From: Oscillibacter sp. PC13
GTDB lineage: Bacteria; Bacillota; Clostridia; Oscillospirales; Oscillospiraceae
Direction of reading: 5' to 3'
Assembly (NCBI RefSeq): GCF_900115635.1
Contig: NZ_FOXE01000008.1
Coordinates: 62,001 to 126,000 of the forward strand
Length of the DNA: 64,000 nucleotides
Shown: one piece after another, positions 16,705-25,313 of the stretch
Layout of the letters: the number at the start of each line of letters is the position of its first letter
How positions within the stretch are numbered: position 1 is the first letter of the stretch
Notes under the pieces: generated by a model
Seen by the model: only the letters and a program-made list of their open reading frames with translations
Databases searched by the model: none
What the model was told of the DNA's origin: nothing
Program-made: the position numbers and the translations under genes

Positions 16705-17880
16705 TTGTCACAGGTATTGGAAGGATATAAGGTCGTTGATTTATCCCGGTTTGTCGCGGGACCTTACTGCTCCATGCTGCTTGGCGATATGGGCGCCGAA
16801 GTGATTAAGGTGGAACGGCCCAACGGAGATGAGCAGCGCGAGATGGAGCCGGCAGTTGACGATCTGAGTACATACTTTATTGTGGCCAACCGAAACAAGC
16901 GTTCTTTAACGCTGAATCTGAAGGATCCCACGGGTAAGGAAATCCTGTGCAGGCTGCTGCGTGATGCGGACGTTGTGGTGGAGAATTTCCGCCCCGGCGT
17001 TATGGAGCGTCTGGGCTTCGGCTATGAGCAGCTGCGGGAATTGAATCCGCGGATTATCATGACGTCCATTTCCGGCTTTGGGCAGAGCGGGCCTGCGGCA
17101 AAGCGCCCGGCGTTTGACTCTGTTGCCCAGGCAATGGGCGGACTGATGAGCATGACGGGCGAGGGGCGCCCTGTTCTCGCCGGAACCTGGGTGGGAGATT
17201 ACAGCGCCGGGCTGTACGCCGCGTTCGGCACCATGTTGGCGCTGTTCAACCGCGAGCACACCGGCAAGGGGCAGCATGTGGACATCGCGCTGCTGGATTC
17301 CATCGTCTCCTGGCTGAGAACCTCCATTCCGGACTATCTGCTGTTCAACAAGAAACCGCCGCGCAACGGCAGCCGGAATGCATACCACTGCCCCATCGGA
17401 TCCTTCCAAACCAGTAACGGATACCTGTTCATCACGGCAGCCACACAAAAGCAGTATGAGGGCCTGACCCACGCCGCCGGCCACCCTGAGTGGATGGAAA
17501 ATCCAAAGTTCAGCACAGAAGCGGCCCGGCTTGAAAATTCCGCGGAGGTGGATCACCTGGTGGAGGAATGGACGAAGAGTCTCACGACAGAAGAGGTCCT
17601 TGCGGCTCTGGAAAAGAACGACGTTCCGTGTGCGCCAATCAACGATATTGAACAGGTGCTGGCCAATGAGCAGGTTCAATACCGGGAAGATGTCGTCTGG
17701 GCACGTTGCCATACGGGAGAGAATATTCCCATGCCAGGCATTGTGGTAAAGCTCAGCGACACGCCCGGTACGGTGCGCCTCGCGCCGCCTGCCATCGGCG
17801 ACTACAACGAGGAATACTACGGCAAACTGGGGTATTCCGAAGCGGAGATCAAAGAGATGTATGAAAAGGGGATTATCTGA
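16705..17880 (+). CDS. Class III (CaiB/BaiF family) CoA-transferase
   Basis: 391-residue transferase moving CoA between acyl-CoA and a free carboxylate. The fold is shown by VVDLSRFVAGPYCSMLLGDMG, the VIKVERP strand, RNKRSLTLNLK, and GQHVDIALLDS, where the Asp aligns with the aspartyl nucleophile of formyl-CoA transferase. It is the likely activation step for the carboxylate imported by the SLC13 protein. TTG 16705 is preferred (9 bases after AAAAGGAG); GTG 16699 is also possible. No acyl-CoA ligase is present, in keeping with ATP-free activation. Confidence 0.92.
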   Translation: MSQVLEGYKVVDLSRFVAGPYCSMLLGDMGAEVIKVERPNGDEQREMEPAVDDLSTYFIVANRNKRSLTLNLKDPTGKEILCRLLRDADVVVENFRPGVMERLGFGYEQLRELNPRIIMTSISGFGQSGPAAKRPAFDSVAQAMGGLMSMTGEGRPVLAGTWVGDYSAGLYAAFGTMLALFNREHTGKGQHVDIALLDSIVSWLRTSIPDYLLFNKKPPRNGSRNAYHCPIGSFQTSNGYLFITAATQKQYEGLTHAAGHPEWMENPKFSTEAARLENSAEVDHLVEEWTKSLTTEEVLAALEKNDVPCAPINDIEQVLANEQVQYREDVVWARCHTGENIPMPGIVVKLSDTPGTVRLAPPAIGDYNEEYYGKLGYSEAEIKEMYEKGII

Positions 17881-17996
17881 CACGAAAAGACAGCCGGGTG
17901 TCCAATCGTAACCATGCGTCCCAGCCTGCTTGATAAAAAGCCGTCAGATGCGTGCGTGTGAAGATGCCTTTTGAAGAATTGAAAAGGAGGAAAACC

Positions 17997-18485
17997 TTGA
18001 ACAAGAATACAGTTGCGTGGTGGGATGACGCGATCGTGGGAGACACGCGGGTGTCTTTTGGCAGAACCATTACAGAGGCGGATTTGATTGCTTTGTGCGG
18101 GCTTTCTGGCAGCTATGTCCCGCTGCACTGCGATGCCGAATATGCAAAGACGACCGTGTTTGGACAGCGGGTGGTCAATGCGCAGATGAGCATGGTCATC
18201 GCGGCCGGGCTGCGGGCAAGCATGATCTGGTATAACGGGGACACCTTCTGTGGGGAGAGTATGGTTGCCTTCCTGGGCTTCGATAAAGTGAGATTCCCTG
18301 CGCCTCTTTTCATCAACGATACCATTCACCTGGAGATCACCATTCTCAGTAAGCGGCTGACGAGTAAGCCGGGGCGGGGTGTGATCACCTTTGAGGATCA
18401 TGTGGTGAAACAAGACGGCACAATCGTTGCACAGTGGGAACGGTCGATGATGTTTAAAACAAAACCGACGGATGGAATTGGGTGA
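17997..18485 (+). CDS. MaoC-like hot-dog protein with altered active site
   Basis: 162-residue single hot-dog protein of the MaoC dehydratase group. The hydratase-2 motif is only partly kept: GLSGSYVPLHCDAEYA has His44 and Asp46, but the catalytic Asp five residues before the His is Ser39, and the later HG pair is Asn-Ala (residues 61-62). It may therefore be a non-catalytic subunit, or use a different reaction. TTG 17997 follows AAAAGGAGG; the in-frame GTG at 17952 lacks a ribosome site. It lies in a run with CoA enzymes, and a DUF35 protein is encoded 2 kb downstream, a combination known from MaoC-DUF35 hydratase/aldolase systems. Confidence 0.82.
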   Translation: MNKNTVAWWDDAIVGDTRVSFGRTITEADLIALCGLSGSYVPLHCDAEYAKTTVFGQRVVNAQMSMVIAAGLRASMIWYNGDTFCGESMVAFLGFDKVRFPAPLFINDTIHLEITILSKRLTSKPGRGVITFEDHVVKQDGTIVAQWERSMMFKTKPTDGIG

Positions 18486-19662
18486 CGCTGTGAAATATTT
18501 GGATTATGTGGGGGACCTGTTCTATGGTGTGCATCATGATTTCAGCGGAAATCCACACTGGCAGAAGAAAACGGCATTTGTTGCGTTTCTGTACGGAAGC
18601 GCGTCCCTGGAACAGTTAAAGAAGAAAAAGATTGCGGTCCTGGGAACCGGAGAACACAGCCTTTGGTGCACGGAGCTCCTGGGGCGGCATGGAATAGAGA
18701 TCTCTGCCTATTGCGACAACGACCCTCAAATGGTGGGAAAGCTGTTTTTTGGAAAGCAGGTTGTCTCGCCTTTTGACCTTTTTGAAACGGATACCTATCA
18801 CCTGATTGCCGCTCCTGACCAGGAGCATTTTGAGCCAATTGCAGATCAATTTGCCCACTGCGGCGTTAAGGATTACAGTTTCTTTTTTCACGCGGATACG
18901 ATTATTGATTTTAAAGACGAGGAAATCCGCACCGTTGTGATGGCGGCACTGAACTGCCTGATTAACAACGAATACAGTGCGCAAATTCATAAAAATGCCC
19001 CGATGGGGATCACCCTGCGGCTGCTCCCGGGACTGGAGTGGTGGAGCCAGGAGCTGTATTGGCTCCGGGATGATTTGAAGGCCTTCGGGCAGGGACCAAA
19101 GGTTCTGGATATCGGGCCTGGATTTGGCTTTGTCTCTTTGATCATCAAGCTTATGAGGCCGCAAAGCAATATCCATTGGCTGAGCCTGGCGGTGGAAGAC
19201 AGTACAAGGCCGTCCTTTATTGATCCGGCCACAAAGCGGTATCCGATCACGCAAAAATTCGGCATGATTGAAGATCCCGAATACCGGATAGACGAACAGT
19301 ATGATTGTATTATCATGACGGAGGTATTTGAGCATTTCGGCGCGGCACCTGATGTGACGCTGAAAAAAATTGCCTCCATGCTGGGGCCGAATGGGAGAAT
19401 CTACCTCTCCACGCCCAACTGGGAAAATGAAAACCTCTATCGATCCTGGAGGGAGATTCCTCCGTTCTCCGGCGATAGGGAGACATATTACAAAGCGAAC
19501 AAAAGCCGCATCGATTGGATGGATTTGAACCTGAAGCACACTTATTTTTACACGGAGAAGGAACTTTATGAGCTTTCTGCGCTCTGCGGCCTGGAAATGG
19601 AGCGGTTTGTTATCAACGACTGCAACAATTTCAACTGCGTTTTGAAAAGAGCGAAACCATAA
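18472..19662 (+). CDS. Two-domain protein: Rossmann-like N-terminal domain plus SAM-dependent methyltransferase
   Basis: 396 residues. Residues 50-105 form a nucleotide-binding-like fold (KIAVLGTGEHSLWCTELL, then YCDNDP, as seen in glycan-tailoring proteins). Residues 205-395 form a class I methyltransferase with motif I VLDIGPGFGF and a following acidic region, then EYDCIIMTEVFEHF-like spacing (here QYDCIIMTEVFEHF) typical of methyltransf_23/11 enzymes. It overlaps the MaoC gene by 14 bases, and a GTG at 18490 is an alternative start; neither has a strong ribosome site. Its presence in a CoA catabolic operon is unexpected, and the methyl acceptor is unknown. Confidence 0.8.
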   Translation: MELGDAVKYLDYVGDLFYGVHHDFSGNPHWQKKTAFVAFLYGSASLEQLKKKKIAVLGTGEHSLWCTELLGRHGIEISAYCDNDPQMVGKLFFGKQVVSPFDLFETDTYHLIAAPDQEHFEPIADQFAHCGVKDYSFFFHADTIIDFKDEEIRTVVMAALNCLINNEYSAQIHKNAPMGITLRLLPGLEWWSQELYWLRDDLKAFGQGPKVLDIGPGFGFVSLIIKLMRPQSNIHWLSLAVEDSTRPSFIDPATKRYPITQKFGMIEDPEYRIDEQYDCIIMTEVFEHFGAAPDVTLKKIASMLGPNGRIYLSTPNWENENLYRSWREIPPFSGDRETYYKANKSRIDWMDLNLKHTYFYTEKELYELSALCGLEMERFVINDCNNFNCVLKRAKP

Positions 19663-19701
19663 AAACAAACAATCACCGATTAGAATGGCAGGAGAAAAGA
19701 A

Positions 19702-20472
19702 ATGGCGAACATATTGGTGGAGAAGAAGGACGGGATCGGGTATATCTGGATCAACCGTCCGGAGGTGCGGAACGCGCTGAACCAGGAGATCTGGCGAGAG
19801 GTGCGGGACGCGTTTGTTTCGCACGACAAGGATGACGAGGTACGAGTGATCATCGTAAGCGGGAAGGGCGACAAGGCCTTCGTGGCAGGATCGGATGCAA
19901 AGTACTTAAAGAAGCGGACGATGATAGAGACGCTGGACCGGGAGACGCCGCTGATATTGAATGAGATAGCGGCAATCCGCAAACCGACGATAGCGGCGGT
20001 GAACGGATATGCGCTGGGCGGGGGCTGTGAGCTGACGCTGGCGTGTGACATCCGGATCGCGAGCGAGCGGGCCAAGCTGGGCCAGACGGAGATCAACCTG
20101 GGGCTGATACCTGGTGCAGGAGGCACGCAGCGGCTGTGCCGGCTGGTGGGCCTGGGGAAGGGTCTTGAGATGGTGCTGACGGGCGCGATTGTGGATGCGC
20201 GGGAGGCGGAGAGAATCGGACTTGTGAACAAGGTGGTGCCGCATGAGCGCCTGATGGAAGAAGCGGAGGCGATGGCGGAGAAAATCAAGGCGAAGAGTCC
20301 GATCATCGTGCGTTTGGCAAAGGCGTCGTGCAAGGATGGCGCGGGGACGGACATGAACAGCGCGCTGCTTCTGGAGTGCCTGTACCAGACGATAGCATTC
20401 AGCACGGAGGATCACCTGGAGGGGATAGAGGCCTTCCTGGAAAAACGGGAACCGGAATTTAAAGGGAAATAA
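19702..20472 (+). CDS. Enoyl-CoA hydratase/isomerase family protein (crotonase)
   Basis: 256-residue crotonase-fold enzyme that probably hydrates an enoyl-CoA. The oxyanion-hole strand FVAGSDAKYLK and the helix NGYALGGGCELTLACD carry Glu110; GQTEINLGLIPGAGGT carries Glu130, so both catalytic Glu of true hydratases are present. It lies in the same orientation between the methyltransferase and DUF35 genes. From here to about 24.3 kb codons ending in G (GCG, ACG, CTG) are strikingly preferred over the GCC/ACC style of the housekeeping genes. Confidence 0.93.
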   Translation: MANILVEKKDGIGYIWINRPEVRNALNQEIWREVRDAFVSHDKDDEVRVIIVSGKGDKAFVAGSDAKYLKKRTMIETLDRETPLILNEIAAIRKPTIAAVNGYALGGGCELTLACDIRIASERAKLGQTEINLGLIPGAGGTQRLCRLVGLGKGLEMVLTGAIVDAREAERIGLVNKVVPHERLMEEAEAMAEKIKAKSPIIVRLAKASCKDGAGTDMNSALLLECLYQTIAFSTEDHLEGIEAFLEKREPEFKGK

Positions 20473-20505
20473 AGCAAGAGAGCAGGAAAAAGGAGGAAGC
20501 AAGGC

Positions 20506-20934
20506 ATGGAGAGTAAAAAAAGGGTAGCAGTGGGCGAAGGCCTGCTGACAGGACCGCTGGAGCAGTTTGAGGAAGTGCGTCTGGTAGGGACGCGGTGCCA
20601 CGACTGCGGCGAGGTGATGTTTGGGACGTATCACAGCTGCGCGAACTGCGCATCTGAGGAAGTAGAGCAGATCCCGTTGAGCCGGGAAGGGACGCTTTGG
20701 AGCTATACGATCATCAACCACTGCCCGCCGGAGCCGTATAAGGGGCCGAAGAATCCGTTCATCCCGTTTGGGGAGGGCCTGGTGGAGGTGCCGGAGGGAG
20801 TGCGTGTGGTGTCGATTCTGGACTGTCCGCTGGAGGAGATCAAAATCGGGATGAAGCTGGAGCTGGAGCCGTACGTGCTGTATGAAAACGAGGCAGGGGA
20901 AGAAGTCGTAGCGTGGAAATTCAAGGCGAAGTGA
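20506..20934 (+). CDS. DUF35 OB-fold / zinc-ribbon protein, thiolase partner
   Basis: 142-residue protein with an N-terminal helix, a rubredoxin-like zinc ribbon (CHDC at residues 31-34 and CANC at 45-48), then an OB-fold. Such proteins bind acyl-CoA and partner thiolase-like enzymes (for example in HMG-CoA synthesis or steroid side-chain aldolases). The stop is 17 bases ahead of the thiolase-like gene, so the two are very probably made together and form a complex. Confidence 0.9.
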   Translation: MESKKRVAVGEGLLTGPLEQFEEVRLVGTRCHDCGEVMFGTYHSCANCASEEVEQIPLSREGTLWSYTIINHCPPEPYKGPKNPFIPFGEGLVEVPEGVRVVSILDCPLEEIKIGMKLELEPYVLYENEAGEEVVAWKFKAK

Positions 20935-20951
20935 AGGGAGGAAGGAAAGAA

Positions 20952-22097
20952 ATGAGAGAAGTGGCAATTATCGGCGCGGGCATCCATCCGTTTGGCCGGT
21001 TTGATGAGACGTACATCGAGATAGGGCAGTATGCGGCGCGTGCAGCGCTGAACGACGCGGGAATCAGTTGGCGGGATGTGCAGGCAGCGGTGGTATCGGA
21101 GCAGTACCTGCCCTCCACAACAGGCCCGCGGATTCTGAAGCCGTTCGGGGCGACGGGGATTCCGATTATGGATATGGAGTCGGCGTGCGCCAGCGGCGGA
21201 TCGACGCTGCGCCAGGCGATGCTGGCGATTCAGTCCGGGGATATTGACGTGGCAATGGTGCTGGGCGTGGAGAAGATGCCGCGTGGGTTTATGAACCCGC
21301 TGATGATTTACTCTGAGTGGCAGGCGTACATGGGGATGTCGACAAACCCGAGCTATTGGGCGATGCGTGCGCGGCGTCACATGCATGAATACGGGACGAC
21401 GGAAGAGCAGATTGCGAAGGTGGCGTACAAGAACCACAAGAACAGTGTGCACAACCCCAACTCGATGTACCGGAAGGCCTTCACGATGGAGGAGATTATG
21501 GGGTCGAAAATGGTGTGCGATCCGATCCACCTGATGGAGATCTGCGCGCCGAACGAAGGGGCGGCGTGCCTGATCATCTGCGCGAAGGAAGTGGCGCACA
21601 AGTACAGCAGCAACACGCCGATTACGATAGCGGCGTGCGTGCACACGCTGGCGGCCTATTCGGCGGACTTCCGCTGCCCGATAGACTCTCTGAGCGCAAA
21701 GGCGAACAACCCCGGCCCGACGGAGGTGACGTCAAAGAAGGCGTATGAGAAGGCGGGGATCGGCCCGGAGGATGTGGACTGCTTCGAGGTGCAGGACACA
21801 GACGCCTTCTGTGAGCTGGAGATTTATGAGCAGCTGGGCCTGTGCCCGTTCGGAGAGGCGGGGCGCCTGATTGACGAGGGCGTGACGGAGATTACGGGAA
21901 GCAAGCCGGTGAACATGAGCGGCGGCCTGATCAGCAAGGGCGAGCCGGTAGGCGCGTCCCACCTTGGGCAGCTGTACGAGCTGGTGCAGCAGCTGCGTGG
22001 GAACTGCGGTCCGAGACAGGTAGAGGGCGCGAAGGTGGCGCTGGGCCAGGTGCTGGGTGCCAGCGGCAACTGCGCGGTCACCATATTGAAGAAATAA
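20952..22097 (+). CDS. Thiolase-like (SCP2/lipid-transfer type) protein, DUF35 partner
   Basis: 381-residue protein of the SCP2-thiolase-like group. The nucleophile region ESACASGG has Cys79 in the expected place. The late motif, normally GHPxGATG, is KGEPVGASHLG, so the catalytic His position is Glu while a His follows five residues later. The enzyme may thus catalyse a thiolase reaction with altered chemistry, or a retro-aldol cleavage as do Ltp2-type partners of DUF35 proteins. ATG 20952 is preceded by GGGAGGAAGG. Confidence 0.87.
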   Translation: MREVAIIGAGIHPFGRFDETYIEIGQYAARAALNDAGISWRDVQAAVVSEQYLPSTTGPRILKPFGATGIPIMDMESACASGGSTLRQAMLAIQSGDIDVAMVLGVEKMPRGFMNPLMIYSEWQAYMGMSTNPSYWAMRARRHMHEYGTTEEQIAKVAYKNHKNSVHNPNSMYRKAFTMEEIMGSKMVCDPIHLMEICAPNEGAACLIICAKEVAHKYSSNTPITIAACVHTLAAYSADFRCPIDSLSAKANNPGPTEVTSKKAYEKAGIGPEDVDCFEVQDTDAFCELEIYEQLGLCPFGEAGRLIDEGVTEITGSKPVNMSGGLISKGEPVGASHLGQLYELVQQLRGNCGPRQVEGAKVALGQVLGASGNCAVTILKK

Positions 22098-22144
22098 GGA
22101 CCACGGGACAGACGGACGCAGAGAAACATCAAGCAGAAAGAACG

Positions 22145-22188
22145 GTGTGCCCCGCCCCGGCGGAACGGGAAGCGCGGGGCGGGCACAC
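22145..22188 (+). other. Strong intercistronic hairpin
   Basis: GTGTGCCCCGCCCCG pairs with CGGGGCGGGCACAC with a single bulged C. There is no T-run. It separates the DUF35/thiolase-like part from the thiolase gene and may tune mRNA stability. Confidence 0.6.
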
Positions 22189-22225
22189 GTGGAAAACACC
22201 GTGATGGACAGATAAGGGGAAACAT

Positions 22226-23431
22226 ATGCGAGAAGTGGTAGTAGTGTCGGCGGTCCGGACGCCGATTGGCTCCATCGGCGGAGCCTTGAAGAACACCCGG
22301 CCGGAGGAGCTTCTGCGGGTGGCGCTGGAGGGCGCGATAGGGAAAGCGGGGATAGAGAAGGGAATCATAGACGAGGTCATTGCCGGCCATGCGAAGCAGA
22401 CAACGGACGCGCCGAACATCGCGCGGCTGTCTGCGCTGATGGCGGAGATTCCGGTGGAGGTTCCCGCCTATTCCATTCACCGTCAGTGTGCGTCGAGCAT
22501 GCAGGCGCTGCTGAACGCAGCGCAGCAGATTCAGTGCGGCTATTCCGATGTGGTGCTGGTGGGCGGCGTGGAGAGCATGAGCACGGCGCCATTCTATGTG
22601 CGGAACACGCGGTTCGGCACGGGGAACGGCAACACGGTGTTCATCGACCCGAATATTGAGAGCCAGCCGCGGAGCCAGCCGGCGAATGTCTACGGCACCT
22701 TCAATATGATCAATACGGCGGACAATGTGGCGGAGAAGTATGGGGTAACGCGGGAGGCGTGCGACGAATTCGCCCTGGCAAGCCAGCAGAAGGCTGTGGC
22801 GGCTATTGACAGCGGGCGTTTCCAGGATGAGCTTGTGCCGGTGATGATCCCGCAGCGGAAGAGCGATCCCATCCGCTTTGACGTGGACGAGTACCCGAAG
22901 CGGAACACCAGCCTGGAAAAGCTGGCGAAGCTGAAGCCGATTTTTGCAGGCGGCGTGACGACGGCGGGCAACGCGTCGGGACGGAACGACGGAGCGTGCG
23001 GGATGCTGCTGATGAGTGCGGAGAAAGCGGCGGAGCTTGGGCTGAAGCCGATGGCGCGCCTGATTGCGGGGGCCGCGGCGGGCGTGGATCCGCGGTACAT
23101 GGGCATTGCGCCGGTTTTCGCAACGAGGAAGCTCATGGAGCGGCTGAGTGCGGCAGAGCATCTTGCGCTGGACGATTTCGGCCTGGTGGAGATCAACGAG
23201 GCGTTTGCAGCCCAGTCTGTTGCCAGCGTGCGGGAACTGGGGCTGGACATGGAGCGGGTGAATGTGAATGGCGGGGCCATTGCTCTGGGCCACCCCCTGG
23301 GCTGCTCCGGCGCGCGGATCTGCACCACGCTGATTCACGAGATGAACAAGCGGGGGACGAAATACGGTCTTGCAACCATCTGTATTGCGGGTGGCCTGGG
23401 CATGGCCATGGCATTTGAAAACTTGCGTTGA
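22226..23431 (+). CDS. Acetyl-CoA acyltransferase (thiolase)
   Basis: 401-residue degradative/biosynthetic thiolase. The acyl-accepting Cys88 is in [10 protein letters not shown], the catalytic His in [16 protein letters not shown], and the second Cys in CIAGGLGMA (usually CIGGGMG). It would cleave a 3-ketoacyl-CoA to acetyl-CoA or the reverse. It follows the strong hairpin and precedes the dehydrogenase gene by 17 bases. Together with the crotonase and dehydrogenase it gives a full hydration-oxidation-thiolysis sequence. Confidence 0.95.
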   Translation: MREVVVVSAVRTPIGSIGGALKNTRPEELLRVALEGAIGKAGIEKGIIDEVIAGHAKQTTDAPNIARLSALMAEIPVEVPAYSIHRQCASSMQALLNAAQQIQCGYSDVVLVGGVESMSTAPFYVRNTRFGTGNGNTVFIDPNIESQPRSQPANVYGTFNMINTADNVAEKYGVTREACDEFALASQQKAVAAIDSGRFQDELVPVMIPQRKSDPIRFDVDEYPKRNTSLEKLAKLKPIFAGGVTTAGNASGRNDGACGMLLMSAEKAAELGLKPMARLIAGAAAGVDPRYMGIAPVFATRKLMERLSAAEHLALDDFGLVEINEAFAAQSVASVRELGLDMERVNVNGGAIALGHPLGCSGARICTTLIHEMNKRGTKYGLATICIAGGLGMAMAFENLR

Positions 23432-23448
23432 ACTGGGGGAAAAAGGAC

Positions 23449-24297
23449 ATGAAAGTAGCAGTTTTTGGCGCGGGCACCATGGGCAGCGGAATTGCCCAGG
23501 TCTTTGCCGCGAAGGGGCACACCGTGTATCTGTACGCCAGCTCTCCGGCGTCCGCGCAAACGCATAAGGAGAAGCTGGAGGCGTCCCTTGCCAAGCGGGT
23601 GGCAAAGGGGAAAATGACGCAGGAGGCCGTGGAGGAGCTGCTGAAGCGGATCCTGATTGAGGAAGAGGCGGCGTGCGCGGACGCGGACGTGATGATTGAG
23701 TGCATTAAGGAAGACCTGGAGATGAAGCGCAGCCTCTTCTCCCGGCTGGAGAAGATGGCGAAGCCGGAGGCGATTCTGGCAACGAACACCTCCAGTTTGT
23801 CCCTGGCGGAAATCGCAGCGGGGATGGAAGAGCCCTCCCGCCTGGTGGGCATCCACTTTTTCAACCCGGTTCCGGCGATGAAGCTGGTGGAAATCGTGCG
23901 GACAAGGATGGTGCAGCCGGAGATTGTGTCCAGGGCGAAGGAGATTGTGGAGTCTCTTGGAAAGACAACCATCATGGCGCCGGATTCCCCGGGGTTTGTG
24001 GTGAACTACCTGCAGTATCCCTTCCGTCTGAACGCCATGCGCATGCTGGAAAATGGCGTGGCCACAGCGGAGGACATTGACACGGCGGCAAAGCTGGGCC
24101 TGGGACATCCGATGGGTCCGCTGGAGCTGCAGGACATGGTGGGGCTGGACGTGACCTATTATGCCACCAGCTCCATTTACGAGCGGACAGGAGATCCGGC
24201 GATGAAGCCGCCCAAAATCCTGAAGGACATGGTGGAGGCGGGCCTGCTGGGCCGGAAGACGGGCAGGGGCTTCTACAACTACAGCGAGAAGAAGTAA
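23449..24297 (+). CDS. 3-hydroxyacyl-CoA dehydrogenase
   Basis: 282-residue NAD(P)-dependent enzyme oxidising 3-hydroxyacyl-CoA. The Rossmann motif is FGAGTMGSGIAQVFA; catalytic His136 is in GIHFFNPVP, and the C-terminal dimer domain carries LGLGHPMGPLELQDMVGLD. It has the single-function bacterial length (HBD type, about 282 residues). ATG 23449 is used with a GGGGGAAAAAGG purine stretch before it; a TTG at 23428 is also in frame. Confidence 0.96.
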   Translation: MKVAVFGAGTMGSGIAQVFAAKGHTVYLYASSPASAQTHKEKLEASLAKRVAKGKMTQEAVEELLKRILIEEEAACADADVMIECIKEDLEMKRSLFSRLEKMAKPEAILATNTSSLSLAEIAAGMEEPSRLVGIHFFNPVPAMKLVEIVRTRMVQPEIVSRAKEIVESLGKTTIMAPDSPGFVVNYLQYPFRLNAMRMLENGVATAEDIDTAAKLGLGHPMGPLELQDMVGLDVTYYATSSIYERTGDPAMKPPKILKDMVEAGLLGRKTGRGFYNYSEKK

Positions 24298-24327
24298 GTC
24301 GGGATTGTTGTGCAAGGAGGGCGGGGG

Positions 24328-25275
24328 ATGGCGCTGTTTCTGGTGGCGGGAGAGCTGCTGCTGATGAGCCTGCTTGGGTTTGCCGCCTGTAAGACGCATG
24401 TGGTGGGGGAGGACTTCGGGGAGGCGCTGTCACGTTTTTTAATCGACGTCATCGTTCCCTGCTATGTCTTCCGGGCAATCTGCCTGCAGGAGAACCTGCC
24501 GGGGATGCTCCGTGAGGGTGGAAAGACGATTCTGGCGGCCGTCGTCACGCTGGGGCTCCTCTTCCTGATTGGGACGGCTGTGTTCCGCCTTTTAAAGAGG
24601 AGCAGCCGCGGGCGGATTCTCCGGTTTGGCACCATGTTTTCCAATGCGCTGCTGTTCGGCATCCCCCTTGCGGAGGCATATTGGGGGGAAACGGGGCTGC
24701 TGTACCTGATGCTGTTTTACATCCCCATCCGATTGGGCTATTACTGTCTGCCGGATGTCCTGCTCTCCCCACAGCCTCCCGGAGGAAGGCGGGATATGGG
24801 CCGGCGGCTTTGGCACGCGGCCATGGCCCCCTCCGTGCTGGCCTGCTTTGCCGGGCTGGCATGTGCGTATGCGGGGGTACGGCTGCCGGAGGTCTGCATG
24901 AACGCAATAGGCAGCGTGGGAGGGTGCTGCAAGCCGCTTGGCATGATGCTGATTGGCATCATTGTGGCGGGATACGAGTGGAACAGCATCTGCTCTCCGG
25001 GTAGTGTGCTGATGGCCCTGTACAAGCTGCTCCTGCTCCCCACCATGGCGCTGCTGCTTCTGCGCCTGCTTGGAGTCGGGGGGCTCATCGGCCGCATCAT
25101 TGTCCTGTACACGGCACTGCCCTGCGGGCCGCTGCTCACCACCTTCTGCATCAAGTACGACCCGGACCACCGGGCGCAATTAGACAGTGCAGGACTTGTC
25201 ATCCTCTCCACCGTGGGGGCAGTTGTCACGGTCTCCTGGTGGCTGTGGGTGATGGAGCGCATCCTGCCGGCATAG
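24328..25275 (+). CDS. AEC family transporter
   Basis: 315-residue permease of the auxin efflux carrier family with about ten hydrophobic segments, including the N-terminal SRFLIDVIVPCYVFRAI and FSNALLFGIPLAEAYWG helices that carry the family Asn/Pro residues. Members move malate and other carboxylates. AAGGAGG at 24314-24320 sets the start at ATG 24328. As part of the cluster it may export a product acid, or be a second uptake route beside the SLC13 protein. Confidence 0.87.
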   Translation: MALFLVAGELLLMSLLGFAACKTHVVGEDFGEALSRFLIDVIVPCYVFRAICLQENLPGMLREGGKTILAAVVTLGLLFLIGTAVFRLLKRSSRGRILRFGTMFSNALLFGIPLAEAYWGETGLLYLMLFYIPIRLGYYCLPDVLLSPQPPGGRRDMGRRLWHAAMAPSVLACFAGLACAYAGVRLPEVCMNAIGSVGGCCKPLGMMLIGIIVAGYEWNSICSPGSVLMALYKLLLLPTMALLLLRLLGVGGLIGRIIVLYTALPCGPLLTTFCIKYDPDHRAQLDSAGLVILSTVGAVVTVSWWLWVMERILPA

Positions 25276-25313
25276 GGGAAGCTGCGGGAAACACATAAAA
25301 AGGGAGCGCGGAG

